The notes under the pieces were generated by a model, which ran no database searches, was not told the DNA's origin, and saw only the letters and a program-made list of their open reading frames with translations. A program made the position numbers and the translations under genes. From Rhodobacter sp. (GTDB lineage: Bacteria > Pseudomonadota > Alphaproteobacteria > Rhodobacterales > Rhodobacteraceae): DNA of 64,000 nt. Positions 24,928 through 32,550 of this stretch are shown one piece after another (the first letter of the stretch is position 1; the number at the start of each line of letters is the position of its first letter). The DNA is taken from the NCBI GenBank assembly GCA_020637595.1, contig JACKKE010000011.1:71111-135110 (forward strand), given 5' to 3'.

Positions 24928-25422
24928 TCAGGGATTGCAGGCAGCCTCGGACAAGGTCAGCACCGTTTGCGACTGTGGCACGACGCGGCCGTCACCGATG
25001 GCGACCTGAACCGCCGGGCGGAAGGTGTCCGGCATGAAGCCGAGTGGCATCATCAGGGTCGGAACCTCGCCCAGCTCCAGCCGGCAACCATTATAGCGCA
25101 TCACCTCGACGATCAGCGCATCGGCGCTGTCTGCGCGTTGCAAGGAACAGAAGTTCGGGTTCAGGGTCACGCCGCCTGGCACTGCGGCATCGCCGGTCGC
25201 AAAGCCGCGGGAGACCGCGTCTGCGAGGATCTCGGAATATTCCTCTGGGGTGGTGCCCATCCCGTCCATGAACATGTCCACCTGTTCGGCGTTCAGCGTG
25301 CAGCCGTAGGACCGCAGCATCCCCAGCACCGACTGCGCCTTTTGCGGGTCGACCTCGGCGCTGGCGGACATGGGGGGCAAGGCGATGATGGCGGCAAGGG
25401 CGGCCACATGAAAATGTCGCAT
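24928..25422 (-). CDS. Secreted protein of unknown function
   Basis: This 164-residue protein starts with a signal peptide (MRHFHVAALAAIIALPPMSASA, cleavage near residue 22). The mature part is acidic and has four cysteines: YGCTLN, NFCSLQ, YNGCRLELGE and EAACNP at the C-terminus, which could form two periplasmic disulfides. I do not recognise a family. The segments SYGCTLNAEQV and RYNGCRLELGEV look like an internal repeat, each with a Y-x-C or N-G-C followed by helix-forming residues. The start is supported by a GGAG site (tggag, rc of 25429-25433). It converges on the DsrE-like gene with 21 bp between stop codons. Confidence 0.72.
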   Translation of the reverse strand: MRHFHVAALAAIIALPPMSASAEVDPQKAQSVLGMLRSYGCTLNAEQVDMFMDGMGTTPEEYSEILADAVSRGFATGDAAVPGGVTLNPNFCSLQRADSADALIVEVMRYNGCRLELGEVPTLMMPLGFMPDTFRPAVQVAIGDGRVVPQSQTVLTLSEAACNP

Positions 25423-25536
25423 CTCGAAAACTCCAGGAAAAATGGCAGTGCAGTGCGGATATTGGCGCATCAAAAGGGGCTTTCGTCAATTGTCCGGGCG
25501 CGCTAGGTCTGGGGTCAAACCAACCAGCGAGGCCCC

Positions 25537-26526
25537 ATGTTCAAAGCCCTTGTCGTGGAAAAGGACGAGGCCGGCGCGACCCATGCGTCGGTGCAGACCC
25601 TCGAAGACGACCGCCTGCCGGCGGGCGATGTGACGGTCGCGGTCGAGTATTCGACGCTCAACTACAAGGACGGGCTGTGCCTGACCTCGGGCGGCGGGCT
25701 GGTGCGCAACTATCCACATGTGCCCGGCATCGACTTTGCCGGCACGGTCGAGGCCTCGGACGATCCGCGCTATCGCCCGGGCGACACGGTGATCCTGACC
25801 GGCTGGCGCGTCGGCGAGGTGCATTGGGGCGGCTATGCCACCCGCGCGCGGGTCAAGGCCGACTGGCTGGTGCCGCTGCCCGAGGGGCTGACCACACGGC
25901 AGGCGATGGCGGTGGGCACTGCCGGGTTCACGGCGATGCTGGCGGTGATGGCGCTGGAAGATCACGGGCTGGCCCCCGGTGCGGGTGAGGTGCTGGTGAC
26001 CGGTGCGGCGGGTGGTGTCGGCTCGGTCGCGGTCGCGGTGCTGGCGCATCTGGGATACCCGGTCGCGGCGGTGACCGGCCGGCCGCAACTGGAACCCTAT
26101 CTGCGCGGGCTGGGCGCCAGCCGGATCATCCCGCGCGCGGATCTGGCCGAACCCGTCAAGCGCCCGCTGGAGACCGAGACCTGGGCGGGCTGCGTCGATT
26201 CGGTCGGTGGATCGATGCTGGCGCGGGTGCTGGGGCAGATGAAATACGGCGGCTCGGTCGCGGCGGTGGGGCTGGCAGGCGGCGCGCAACTGCCGACGAC
26301 GGTGATCCCGTTCCTGCTGCGCGGCGTGAACCTGCTGGGGATCGATTCCGTGATGCGCCCCTATGCGGACCGGGTGCGGGCCTGGTCGCGCCTCGCCCGC
26401 GACCTGCCGATGGCGACGCTGGAGGCGATGGTGCAGCCGGCGACCCTGAACGATCTGCCGGCGCTGGGTGCGGCGATCCTGAAGGGGCAGGTGCAGGGGC
26501 GCGTCGTGGTCGACGTCACCGCCTGA
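25537..26526 (+). CDS. acuI: Acrylyl-CoA reductase (NADPH), AcuI/YhdH-type MDR oxidoreductase
   Basis: This 329-residue zinc-free medium-chain reductase converts acryloyl-CoA to propionyl-CoA with NADPH, the detoxifying step of DMSP and 3-hydroxypropionate metabolism. The N-terminus MFKALVVEKDEAG and the blocks VEYSTLNYKDGLC and PHVPGIDFAGTVEAS closely match the Rhodobacter AcuI as I remember it. The nucleotide-binding loop is VTGAAGGVGSVAVAVLAHLG (about residue 150). YhdH-like proteins annotated as quinone reductases are the same family. No DMSP lyase or DMSP demethylase gene is adjacent. A GC-rich hairpin lies just after the stop. Confidence 0.92.
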   Translation: MFKALVVEKDEAGATHASVQTLEDDRLPAGDVTVAVEYSTLNYKDGLCLTSGGGLVRNYPHVPGIDFAGTVEASDDPRYRPGDTVILTGWRVGEVHWGGYATRARVKADWLVPLPEGLTTRQAMAVGTAGFTAMLAVMALEDHGLAPGAGEVLVTGAAGGVGSVAVAVLAHLGYPVAAVTGRPQLEPYLRGLGASRIIPRADLAEPVKRPLETETWAGCVDSVGGSMLARVLGQMKYGGSVAAVGLAGGAQLPTTVIPFLLRGVNLLGIDSVMRPYADRVRAWSRLARDLPMATLEAMVQPATLNDLPALGAAILKGQVQGRVVVDVTA

Positions 26527-26535
26527 CCGGTGTGA

Positions 26536-26564
26536 TGCCCGGCGGATCACACCGCCGCCGGGCA
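26536..26564. terminator. Hairpin between acuI and a convergent gene
   Basis: A perfect 10-bp stem TGCCCGGCGG (26536-26545) / CCGCCGGGCA (26555-26564) lies between convergent genes. An overlapping alternative stem GGTGTGAT (26529-26536) / ATCACACC (26546-26553) is also possible. There is no U-tract on either strand, so termination is plausible but not certain. Confidence 0.55.
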
Positions 26565-26578
26565 TTGCGGTGTCGGGG

Positions 26579-27052
26579 TTACGGGGCAGTCGGCACCGGG
26601 GCTGCGCCGTTCACCATGCGGTGCATGTCCATGCCCAGCACGAGGTCATAGCCCTGCAGGTTGAAGCTGCCCGAGCCGGTGAGGAACATCGGATTGGTAT
26701 CGCCCGAGGCCCAGGCGCGGCCGTAAACCTCGACCGTGATCGGTTCCGGGTTGGAGCCGACCGTCAGGCTGCCACTGAAGGTGCAGTTCGAGGCCAGGCG
26801 GAACCGCCCGCTTGCCGGCTGGAAATATTGCGTCGGCGTGCCATCGTTGAATTCCACCGAATAGCAGTTTCCCGAAATATTGCCCCGGCGATTGATCGAC
26901 AGGTCACAGGCCGAGGTCGCGCCGAACGGATTGACCGACAGCATTCGCCAGTCGCCACGCAGGGCGTTGCGCTGGCAATTCGTGACCGCGCCGGCAATTC
27001 CGGGGGTCACGAGAAGGGCGCCGAGAGCGATGGCTTTGAGCATGGAATTCAT
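26579..27052 (-). CDS. Small secreted protein, paralogue A of a tandem pair
   Basis: This 157-residue protein has a signal peptide (MNSMLKAIALGALLVTPGIAGA) and a probably beta-rich mature domain. Its motifs are shared with the neighbour at 27166: NALRGDW near the mature N-terminus, ACDLSINRRG, ISGNCYSVEF, a cysteine in NCTFSGSL, GRAWASGDTNPMF and a C-terminal HRMVNGAAPVPTAP. Four cysteines in equivalent places suggest two conserved disulfides. No named family is recognised; a lipocalin-like or small beta-barrel fold is only a guess. An aaggaa site precedes the ATG. Each gene of the pair has its own spacer, so separate expression is possible. Confidence 0.75.
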   Translation of the reverse strand: MNSMLKAIALGALLVTPGIAGAVTNCQRNALRGDWRMLSVNPFGATSACDLSINRRGNISGNCYSVEFNDGTPTQYFQPASGRFRLASNCTFSGSLTVGSNPEPITVEVYGRAWASGDTNPMFLTGSGSFNLQGYDLVLGMDMHRMVNGAAPVPTAP

Positions 27053-27165
27053 GGATTCACGTTCCTTGTTTCACAGACGGTCGCCGACTACAGACCTGGC
27101 AACCGTAAAAGAGGGATGGATGTCCTGCAGACCGGTCGCGCGGTCACTGCAGCGAAACAGCTCCG

Positions 27166-27642
27166 TCAGTTCAGCGTCGGAACCGGGGGCATTCCCGCAA
27201 CCATCCGTTGCATATTGACCCTGAGGAACAGGGGCATGCCGGCGCGTTCATAGCTGCCTGAGGCCATTGCGAACATCGGTTGGGTGTCGCCCGACGCCCA
27301 GGTGCGCCCCTCCAGGATGAGGGTCAGCACCTGCCCTTCCGCCCCCATCTGCAACGCGCCGGTCAAGGCGCAACTGGCGTCCAAGGTCAGCGAACCGTCA
27401 GCGGATACGGCTGTCGGCCGGGGTGGCGGGTTGTCCAGATCGACGATGACATAGCAATTGCCCGAAACCGCGCCCCCGCGCGTGACGGCCAAGTCGCAGG
27501 ACAGGGTATGTCCGGTTTCCGTCAGGGCCGTAACCCGCCAGTCGCCCCGCATCGCGACTTGTCGGCAGTCGGTGGCGGCGGCGGATATTCCGGGCGCAGC
27601 CAACGCTGCGGCCAGAACGCCAAGCTTACAAAAAGAACGCAT
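27166..27642 (-). CDS. Small secreted protein, paralogue B of a tandem pair
   Basis: This 158-residue protein has a signal peptide (MRSFCKLGVLAAALAAPGISAAA). Its mature domain parallels the neighbour at 26579: VAMRGDW, SCDLAVTRGG, VSGNCYVIVD, ASCALTGAL, GRTWASGDTQPMF and QRMVAGMPPVPTLN. The four mature cysteines align with those of paralogue A. The pair therefore arose by tandem duplication and then diverged substantially while keeping the motif framework. Function unknown. The ATG is preceded by a strong ggaggag site. The upstream spacer to the TAXI gene (27643-27909) is 267 bp and shows no further gene. Confidence 0.75.
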   Translation of the reverse strand: MRSFCKLGVLAAALAAPGISAAATDCRQVAMRGDWRVTALTETGHTLSCDLAVTRGGAVSGNCYVIVDLDNPPPRPTAVSADGSLTLDASCALTGALQMGAEGQVLTLILEGRTWASGDTQPMFAMASGSYERAGMPLFLRVNMQRMVAGMPPVPTLN

Positions 27643-27909
27643 TTCTCCTCCGGGTTACACACCGGGAAAGGATACACGTCCAAGCAGGCGTGTCCACCAC
27701 GGGCTGCCGATTTTTCAGCAATTAAAAGGGCTTGTGTTTTGCATGTGCAGCACCGGGAACGGCGAAAACAGCCGGCGCGCTTTCCCCGGGTTCGATGGGC
27801 TGCCGGGTGTCCGGTCGCCTGTCACGGCGCGATTGCCAGGGGGCGGCCCGGCGTTCCGCCCCCTGCGCAGGCCGTGTTTCCGCGCCGGGGCACCGGCTGG
27901 CTTGCGAAT

Positions 27910-28920
27910 CTATTCCGTATCGGTCGGGATCAACCCCACCTCGCGGAAATACCGTTCGGCGCCGGGGTGCAGCGGAACCGGCAGCCCGTCGATGGCGTGG
28001 GCCAGCGACAGCGCGCACCCGGCTGCGTGGATCTCGCACAGATAGGGCAGGTTCTCGAACATCGTCCGGGTAAACAGATAGACGTCCTCGGCCGACACAT
28101 CGGCGTTGACCGCCAGAAAGTTCGGCTGGGCGATGGTCTGGATCGACTCGGTCTGTCCGGCATAGGTGTCGGCAGGGATCGTTATCGTCTGCACCAGCCC
28201 CGTCCCACCATCGAGGCGCGTGAACTGTTCGTCGGTGACCCGCAGCAAGGCCAGGCGGTCACCCATCGCGCTCATCACCTGCGCGACCGAGGCCACACCG
28301 ACGCCCGAATTGATGTTGGTGCCGGCGACCTCACCGGCCTGCAGGGCGCGGTCGGTCTCCTGGAAGCTCAGGAACACGGGCGACCAGCTTTCATAGTCGA
28401 GCCCGTAGTTCCCGAACAAAAAGCGGTTGGTGTATTCGGTTCCCGAGCCCAGCTGACCCATCGAAAAGCCGCGCCCGGTCAGGTTGGCCAGATCGTCGAT
28501 GGTTCCGCTGGTCGCCAGTTCCGAGAGGATCAGAAAATGTTCGGCGTCGGGCCAGAGCATCGTCACCGCGCGCAGGTTTTCCTGCGGGCCGACGGTGTCG
28601 AACGGGGCCACCCCGTCATGGGCCCAGCGGCCGACCATCGTCTGCAGGATGGCGAATTGTGCCTCGTCCTCGCGCAGCAGGCGCACGTTGTCGACCGAGC
28701 CGGCGGATGGGACGCCCTCGATGTCGATGCCGTGCGACCCTTCGAGGTTGATCTTGGCGACCAGCGCCAGGGCGACGCCAACAGGATAATAGGTGCCGCC
28801 CTCGGATCCGGTGGCGACACGGTAATGCCGTGTCCCGCCAGATTGCGCCGATACCGGGCCGGCCAGTGCCAGTCCCAAGGCAATGACTGACAGGCCGCGC
28901 ATCCAAGCCCCGTTCGCCAT
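27910..28920 (-). CDS. TAXI-family TRAP transporter solute-binding protein (orphan)
   Basis: This 336-residue periplasmic binding protein has a signal peptide (MRGLSVIALGLALAGPVSA). The TAXI-family hallmark YRVATGSEGGTYYPVG follows (about residues 29-45), then IEGVPSAGSVDNVRLL and GTEYTNRFLFGNYGLDYES. TAXI proteins deliver small acids, such as C4-dicarboxylates or glutamate, to a fused TRAP membrane subunit. No TRAP membrane gene is adjacent on either side, so the partner must be elsewhere or the protein has another role. The ATG at 28920 was chosen over an upstream extension because of its aggag site and the signal peptide position. Confidence 0.9.
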   Translation of the reverse strand: MANGAWMRGLSVIALGLALAGPVSAQSGGTRHYRVATGSEGGTYYPVGVALALVAKINLEGSHGIDIEGVPSAGSVDNVRLLREDEAQFAILQTMVGRWAHDGVAPFDTVGPQENLRAVTMLWPDAEHFLILSELATSGTIDDLANLTGRGFSMGQLGSGTEYTNRFLFGNYGLDYESWSPVFLSFQETDRALQAGEVAGTNINSGVGVASVAQVMSAMGDRLALLRVTDEQFTRLDGGTGLVQTITIPADTYAGQTESIQTIAQPNFLAVNADVSAEDVYLFTRTMFENLPYLCEIHAAGCALSLAHAIDGLPVPLHPGAERYFREVGLIPTDTE

Positions 28921-29037
28921 GCAACTCTCCTTTTGCTTCCCTAGGCAAGAGCATGGCGGAAACGGGGGTATTTTCAAGCCGCAACCCGACGTGGGACCCG
29001 CGGCCAATCAGGTCGCAGGCCCGGTGCGCCCCGGTGC

Positions 29038-30132
29038 TCAACCGGCTTTCAACACGCCACGCGCAATCTGGTCACGCTCGATCGACTCGAACAGCGCCTT
29101 GAAGTTGCCCTCGCCAAAGCCGTCGTCACCCTTGCGCTGGATGAATTCGAAGAAGATCGGCCCGATTACGGTCTTGGAAAAGATCTGCAGCAGGATCCGC
29201 GTCTCGCCACCATCGACCACGCCTTCGCCGTCGATCAGGATGCCGTGTTTCATCATCCGGTCCAGTGGCTCGTCATGGCCTTTCACGCGATCATGCGACA
29301 TCTCGTAATAGGCGCGGGGCGGCGCGGGCATAAAACGGATGCCGCGCGCGGCGATGGCGTCGGTTGCGGCATAGATGTCGTCGCAGCCCACGGCGATGTG
29401 CTGGATGCCCTCGCCCCTGTAGCGTTTGAGGTATTCGACGATCTGCCCGGTCTCGCCGCGATCCTCGTTGATCGGGATGCGGATGCGCCCGTCGGGCGAG
29501 GTCAGCGCGCGGCTGAAGAGGCCGGTATACTTGCCCTGGATGTCAAAGAAGCGGATTTCGCGGAAGTTGAACACCTCGCCGTAGAACCTGAACCAGGTGT
29601 CCATGTTCCCCTTGCGCACATTGTGCGTCAGATGGTCGAGATAGTGAAAGCCCACGCCCCGGGGATGCGCCGGCGCCAGCCAGTCGAATTCGGCGTTATA
29701 GGGCGAGGCGTCGCGATAGCTGTCGATGAAATAGATCAGGCTGCCGCCGATCCCCAAGATGGCCGGCACGTCCAGCACCTTGCCCGGCCCGGTGTATTCG
29801 GTGGCCCCTTTGGACAGCGCGTGCCGCAGAGCATGCTGCGCATCGACCACCCGCCACCCCATCGAGGCGGCGCAGGGGCCGTGCTCGGCCACGAAGGTCT
29901 GGGCGTGGCTGTCGGGCTCCGTGGTGATCAGATAGGTGACATCGCCCTGCTGCCAGACCTCGACGGCCTTGGTCTTGTGGGTGGCGACGTGGGAATAGCC
30001 CATCTTGGCAAAGAGATCACGCAGCGCCTGCGGGTCGGGATGGGCGAATTCGACGAACTCGAACCCGTCGGTGCCTGCGGGGTTCTGATCCGAGATCGTG
30101 GCGCGCGGGGCGTCGTGGGGGAAGGGGCCCAT
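29038..30132 (-). CDS. hppD: 4-hydroxyphenylpyruvate dioxygenase
   Basis: This 364-residue Fe(II) dioxygenase converts 4-hydroxyphenylpyruvate to homogentisate in tyrosine degradation. It consists of two VOC/glyoxalase-like halves. The C-terminal half holds the iron ligands: His in GFHYLDHLTHNV, His in EGIQHIAVGCDD, and Glu in IGPIFFEFIQRKGDDGFGEGNF. The C-terminal QRKG..GFG..NFKALFESIE block is diagnostic. Length is typical. The homogentisate dioxygenase gene is not in the window. A divergent Lrp/AsnC regulator starts 136 bp away and is a natural candidate for its control. Confidence 0.96.
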   Translation of the reverse strand: MGPFPHDAPRATISDQNPAGTDGFEFVEFAHPDPQALRDLFAKMGYSHVATHKTKAVEVWQQGDVTYLITTEPDSHAQTFVAEHGPCAASMGWRVVDAQHALRHALSKGATEYTGPGKVLDVPAILGIGGSLIYFIDSYRDASPYNAEFDWLAPAHPRGVGFHYLDHLTHNVRKGNMDTWFRFYGEVFNFREIRFFDIQGKYTGLFSRALTSPDGRIRIPINEDRGETGQIVEYLKRYRGEGIQHIAVGCDDIYAATDAIAARGIRFMPAPPRAYYEMSHDRVKGHDEPLDRMMKHGILIDGEGVVDGGETRILLQIFSKTVIGPIFFEFIQRKGDDGFGEGNFKALFESIERDQIARGVLKAG

Positions 30133-30216
30133 GATCGTGTCCTTTTTTGATGTCTGCGGGAGTCATCATACCGCCACCCCCTTGCGGGAAGTGCGCGAAA
30201 TGGGGCATGGGGTGCG

Positions 30217-30245
30217 CGTAGGGTGCGTGAATCACGCACCTTACG
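30217..30245. repeat. REP-like palindromic element, copy 1
   Basis: An almost perfect inverted repeat of about 29 bp in the hppD/Lrp divergent spacer. Its left arm reads CGTAGGGTGCGTGA (30217-30230) and its right arm TCACGCACCTTACG (30232-30245), with one mismatch. It shares the GTAGG[G/A]TG-start layout with elements at 34782 and 57973. The inner GTGCGTGA/TCACGCAC could alternatively act as an operator for the adjacent regulator. Confidence 0.7.
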
Positions 30246-30268
30246 GGACATTGATGCAAGGGAATCGC

Positions 30269-30724
30269 ATGCTGGACGAGGCCGATCAGAAGATCCTCGC
30301 GTTGATCCAGAAAAACGCCATGCTGACCGCGCAGGAGCTGGGCGAGCGGATCGCCCTGTCGCCCAGCCAGGCCGCCCGACGGCGCGCGCGGCTCGAGGCC
30401 GAGGGCTATGTCACCGCCTATGCGGCGCGGCTGGATGCGGCAAAGCTGGGACTGACGGTGCAGGCCTTCGTGCAGGTGCAGATGGCGACCCACGCCCCCG
30501 AGCGCGCGCGCACCTTTCACAGCCTGATCGACACCCTGCCCGAGGTGGTCAACGCCTGGACCCTGACCGGCGAGGCCGACTATCTGCTGCAGGTCTGGTG
30601 CGCCGATCTGCCGGCGCTGAACGTGCTGATCCACGAGCGCCTCTTGCCGCATCCCGCCGTGGCGCGGGTGCAGAGCCAGATCGTGATGAATCAGCTCAAG
30701 CGATTTGGGGGGCTGCCGCTCTGA
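30269..30724 (+). CDS. Lrp/AsnC-family transcriptional regulator
   Basis: This 151-residue regulator has an N-terminal helix-turn-helix (LDEADQKILALIQKNAML, then SPSQAARRRARLEAEGYV) and a C-terminal RAM/ACT-like ligand-binding domain (FVQVQMATHAPERARTF and VVNAWTLTGEADYLLQV). Lrp/AsnC proteins usually sense amino acids. Being divergent from hppD, it probably controls tyrosine/phenylalanine catabolism, as inference. Two ATGs are possible (30254 and 30269); the second has the better-placed aaggga site and starts at the conserved LDEADQKIL. A REP-like palindrome lies directly upstream. Confidence 0.9.
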   Translation: MLDEADQKILALIQKNAMLTAQELGERIALSPSQAARRRARLEAEGYVTAYAARLDAAKLGLTVQAFVQVQMATHAPERARTFHSLIDTLPEVVNAWTLTGEADYLLQVWCADLPALNVLIHERLLPHPAVARVQSQIVMNQLKRFGGLPL

Positions 30725-30765
30725 TCGGGCTTACCCCAGGGATATTTGCGGCACAAAGACGAAGG

Positions 30766-31530
30766 TCAGGTCAGAGCGAGCGTCAGCGGCGGCAGGGCGA
30801 TGCCGTCAAAGCGCGCGGTCCAGGTCTGGCCGGGCAGCGCGGGCAGGGCGCGCGTCACGGTGCCGGTGCTGACGATGGCGTCCGCGGGCATGGGTGCGCC
30901 GAGCCCGGCGAGATGGCGCAGCACCGCCAGCGGGCCTGATCCCAGCAGATTGGCAGCGGTGCCCCGGTCTGCCAGGTCGTCGCCCAGAAGCAGCGTGGCC
31001 GTGAAGTTGTGCAGGGGGCCCAGCCAGTCGGGCCTGGTCGGCTGCCACTCGCCCAGAACCAGCGCCGCGTGCATCGCGCCGGCGGCGACCGTGTCGGGGG
31101 CCTTGGCGCGCCAGCCGGGAAACGGCGATTGCACGATCTCGAAAGCAGGTGCAACGGCCTCGACGCAGGCCAGAAGCGCGGCGTCCTCCATCCCGGGCTG
31201 CGGCGTCGCGCGCAGCCGGAAGGCCACTTCGGGCTCGATCTTGGCCTCGGGGAAGGCGGCGACGGCCAGCGGGCTTTGCCCCAGCGTGGTGTCAAAGACC
31301 GGCCCGTGGATCGGCGCGTCGATGCCGTATTCGGGCCAGATCGTGGTGTTGGTGAACCCGGCCTTGAGCCCGATCACATGCGCGCCGCGGGCCTTGCGCC
31401 GGGCGGTCAGCTCGGCCTGGGCGGCATAGGCGCGAGGCAGATCAAAATCCGGGTCGGAGTCGGTGATCGGGGCCATCGGCAGGCGATGGTCGAGGGCGTG
31501 CAGGATGGCGTCAGCGATGGTGATCATCAT
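30766..31530 (-). CDS. 2-keto-4-pentenoate hydratase-like / fumarylacetoacetase-fold protein
   Basis: This 254-residue protein resembles the MhpD/HpcG hydratase and 4-oxalocrotonate decarboxylase family. Family features include HVIGLKAGFTNTTIWPEYGIDAPIHG near residue 50, KIEPEVAFRLR with the metal-ligand Glu pair, and VSTGTVTRALPALPGQTWTARFDGI at the C-terminus. The substrate is unknown; such enzymes add water to or decarboxylate 2-keto dienoic acids in meta-cleavage pathways. The start directly abuts the stop of the GAPDH-like gene, so it looks like the last gene of the bhc-linked operon. Two adjacent ATGs (31530 and 31527) are possible starts. It converges on the Lrp gene. Confidence 0.8.
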   Translation of the reverse strand: MMITIADAILHALDHRLPMAPITDSDPDFDLPRAYAAQAELTARRKARGAHVIGLKAGFTNTTIWPEYGIDAPIHGPVFDTTLGQSPLAVAAFPEAKIEPEVAFRLRATPQPGMEDAALLACVEAVAPAFEIVQSPFPGWRAKAPDTVAAGAMHAALVLGEWQPTRPDWLGPLHNFTATLLLGDDLADRGTAANLLGSGPLAVLRHLAGLGAPMPADAIVSTGTVTRALPALPGQTWTARFDGIALPPLTLALT

Positions 31531-32508
31531 TCAACCTTGCTGCATCCGCAGGGCCATGTCGAGCATCCGGCAGGAAAAGCCCCATTCGTTGTCATACCAG
31601 CCGAAGACGCGCAGCAGCCCGCCGCCGGTGACGCGGGTCTCGGGCAGGGCCATGACGATGCTCTCGGGGCGCGCGCGCAGGTCCGAACTGACCAGAGGCT
31701 TGGTGGTCCAGCCGATCACCCCGCCCGCGCCCTGCAAGAGCGCGTTGACCTCGATCGCGGCAACCGGGCGCGCCGGCACCACGCATAGATCCACCGCCGA
31801 GACGCTGGCAGTCGGCACCCGCACCGCCGCGCATTCGATGCGGCCGGCCTGTTCGGGCAGCACCCGGTCCAGCAGCCGCCCGGCCGAGGTGGTCGTCGGC
31901 ACCATCGACAGCGCCGCCGCGCGGTTGCGCGCGGGGTCGCTGCTGCGCGGGGCGTCCACGGTGGGCTGGCTGCCGGTATAGCAATGGATCGTCGTCATCC
32001 AGCCGGCGGTGATGCCGAAGGCGTCGTCCAGCACCCGCACCAGGGGCGCCAGCGCGTTCGTCGTGCAGGAGGCATTCGAGACGATCGCCAGATCCGGCGT
32101 CAGCACCGCGTCATTGGCGCCCAACACCACGGTCGCATCCGCCGCGTCCGAAGGCCCCGAAATCAGCACTCGCCGCGCGCCGGCCTGCAGGCCCCGCTCG
32201 GCCACTGTCCGGTCGTCGGCCTTGCCGGTGCATTCCAGCACCAGGTCGATGCCGGTCAGGTCCAGCGCCGACAAGTCGGACTGCCGGCTCAGCGGCAGGC
32301 GGCGGCCCTGGACGACCAGCACATCGCCCTCCAACGACACGCCATCGAGCGGCCCAAAGATGCTGTCGTATTCCAGCAGATAGGCGCAGGTCTCGGGCGC
32401 GGCGATGTCGTTGATGCCGACAATCTCGATCCCCGGCCAGCCACCCTTGAGCCAGGCGCGCAGCACCGTGCGCCCGATCCGCCCGAATCCGTTGATGAAC
32501 ACCCGCAT
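31531..32508 (-). CDS. Type I glyceraldehyde-3-phosphate dehydrogenase-like protein
   Basis: This 325-residue protein has the full GAPDH architecture. The Rossmann start is FINGFGRIGRTVLRAW. Asp34 in GINDIA favours NAD. The catalytic Cys148 lies in SNASCTTNALAP and the paired His175 in TTIHCYTGSQ. RVPTASVSAVDL and the C-terminal GWYDNEWGFSCRML are present. The usual HAYT/HxxT region has HCYTGSQ and most phosphate contacts look kept. It could be glycolytic GAPDH, erythrose-4-phosphate dehydrogenase or a specialised paralogue. No pgk or other glycolytic gene is nearby. It starts 42 bp after the bhcD stop, with an AGGGGG site, and abuts the hydratase-like gene. Confidence 0.88.
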   Translation of the reverse strand: MRVFINGFGRIGRTVLRAWLKGGWPGIEIVGINDIAAPETCAYLLEYDSIFGPLDGVSLEGDVLVVQGRRLPLSRQSDLSALDLTGIDLVLECTGKADDRTVAERGLQAGARRVLISGPSDAADATVVLGANDAVLTPDLAIVSNASCTTNALAPLVRVLDDAFGITAGWMTTIHCYTGSQPTVDAPRSSDPARNRAAALSMVPTTTSAGRLLDRVLPEQAGRIECAAVRVPTASVSAVDLCVVPARPVAAIEVNALLQGAGGVIGWTTKPLVSSDLRARPESIVMALPETRVTGGGLLRVFGWYDNEWGFSCRMLDMALRMQQG

Positions 32509-32550
32509 CGCGCGCCCCCTGCTTTGCGCCTAGGGCTACGCCTCAGGCGA

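Noticed and set aside
24921..24946. Hairpin GGCTGCCT/AGGCAGCC as a terminator for the DsrE-like gene
   Set aside because: It lies mostly inside the convergent gene's 3' coding end and lacks a T-run, so coding constraint explains it equally well.
27654..27683. TTGGAC-18-TGTAAC promoter for the secreted paralogue at 27642
   Set aside because: The implied transcription start would fall within the ribosome-binding site, leaving no usable leader.
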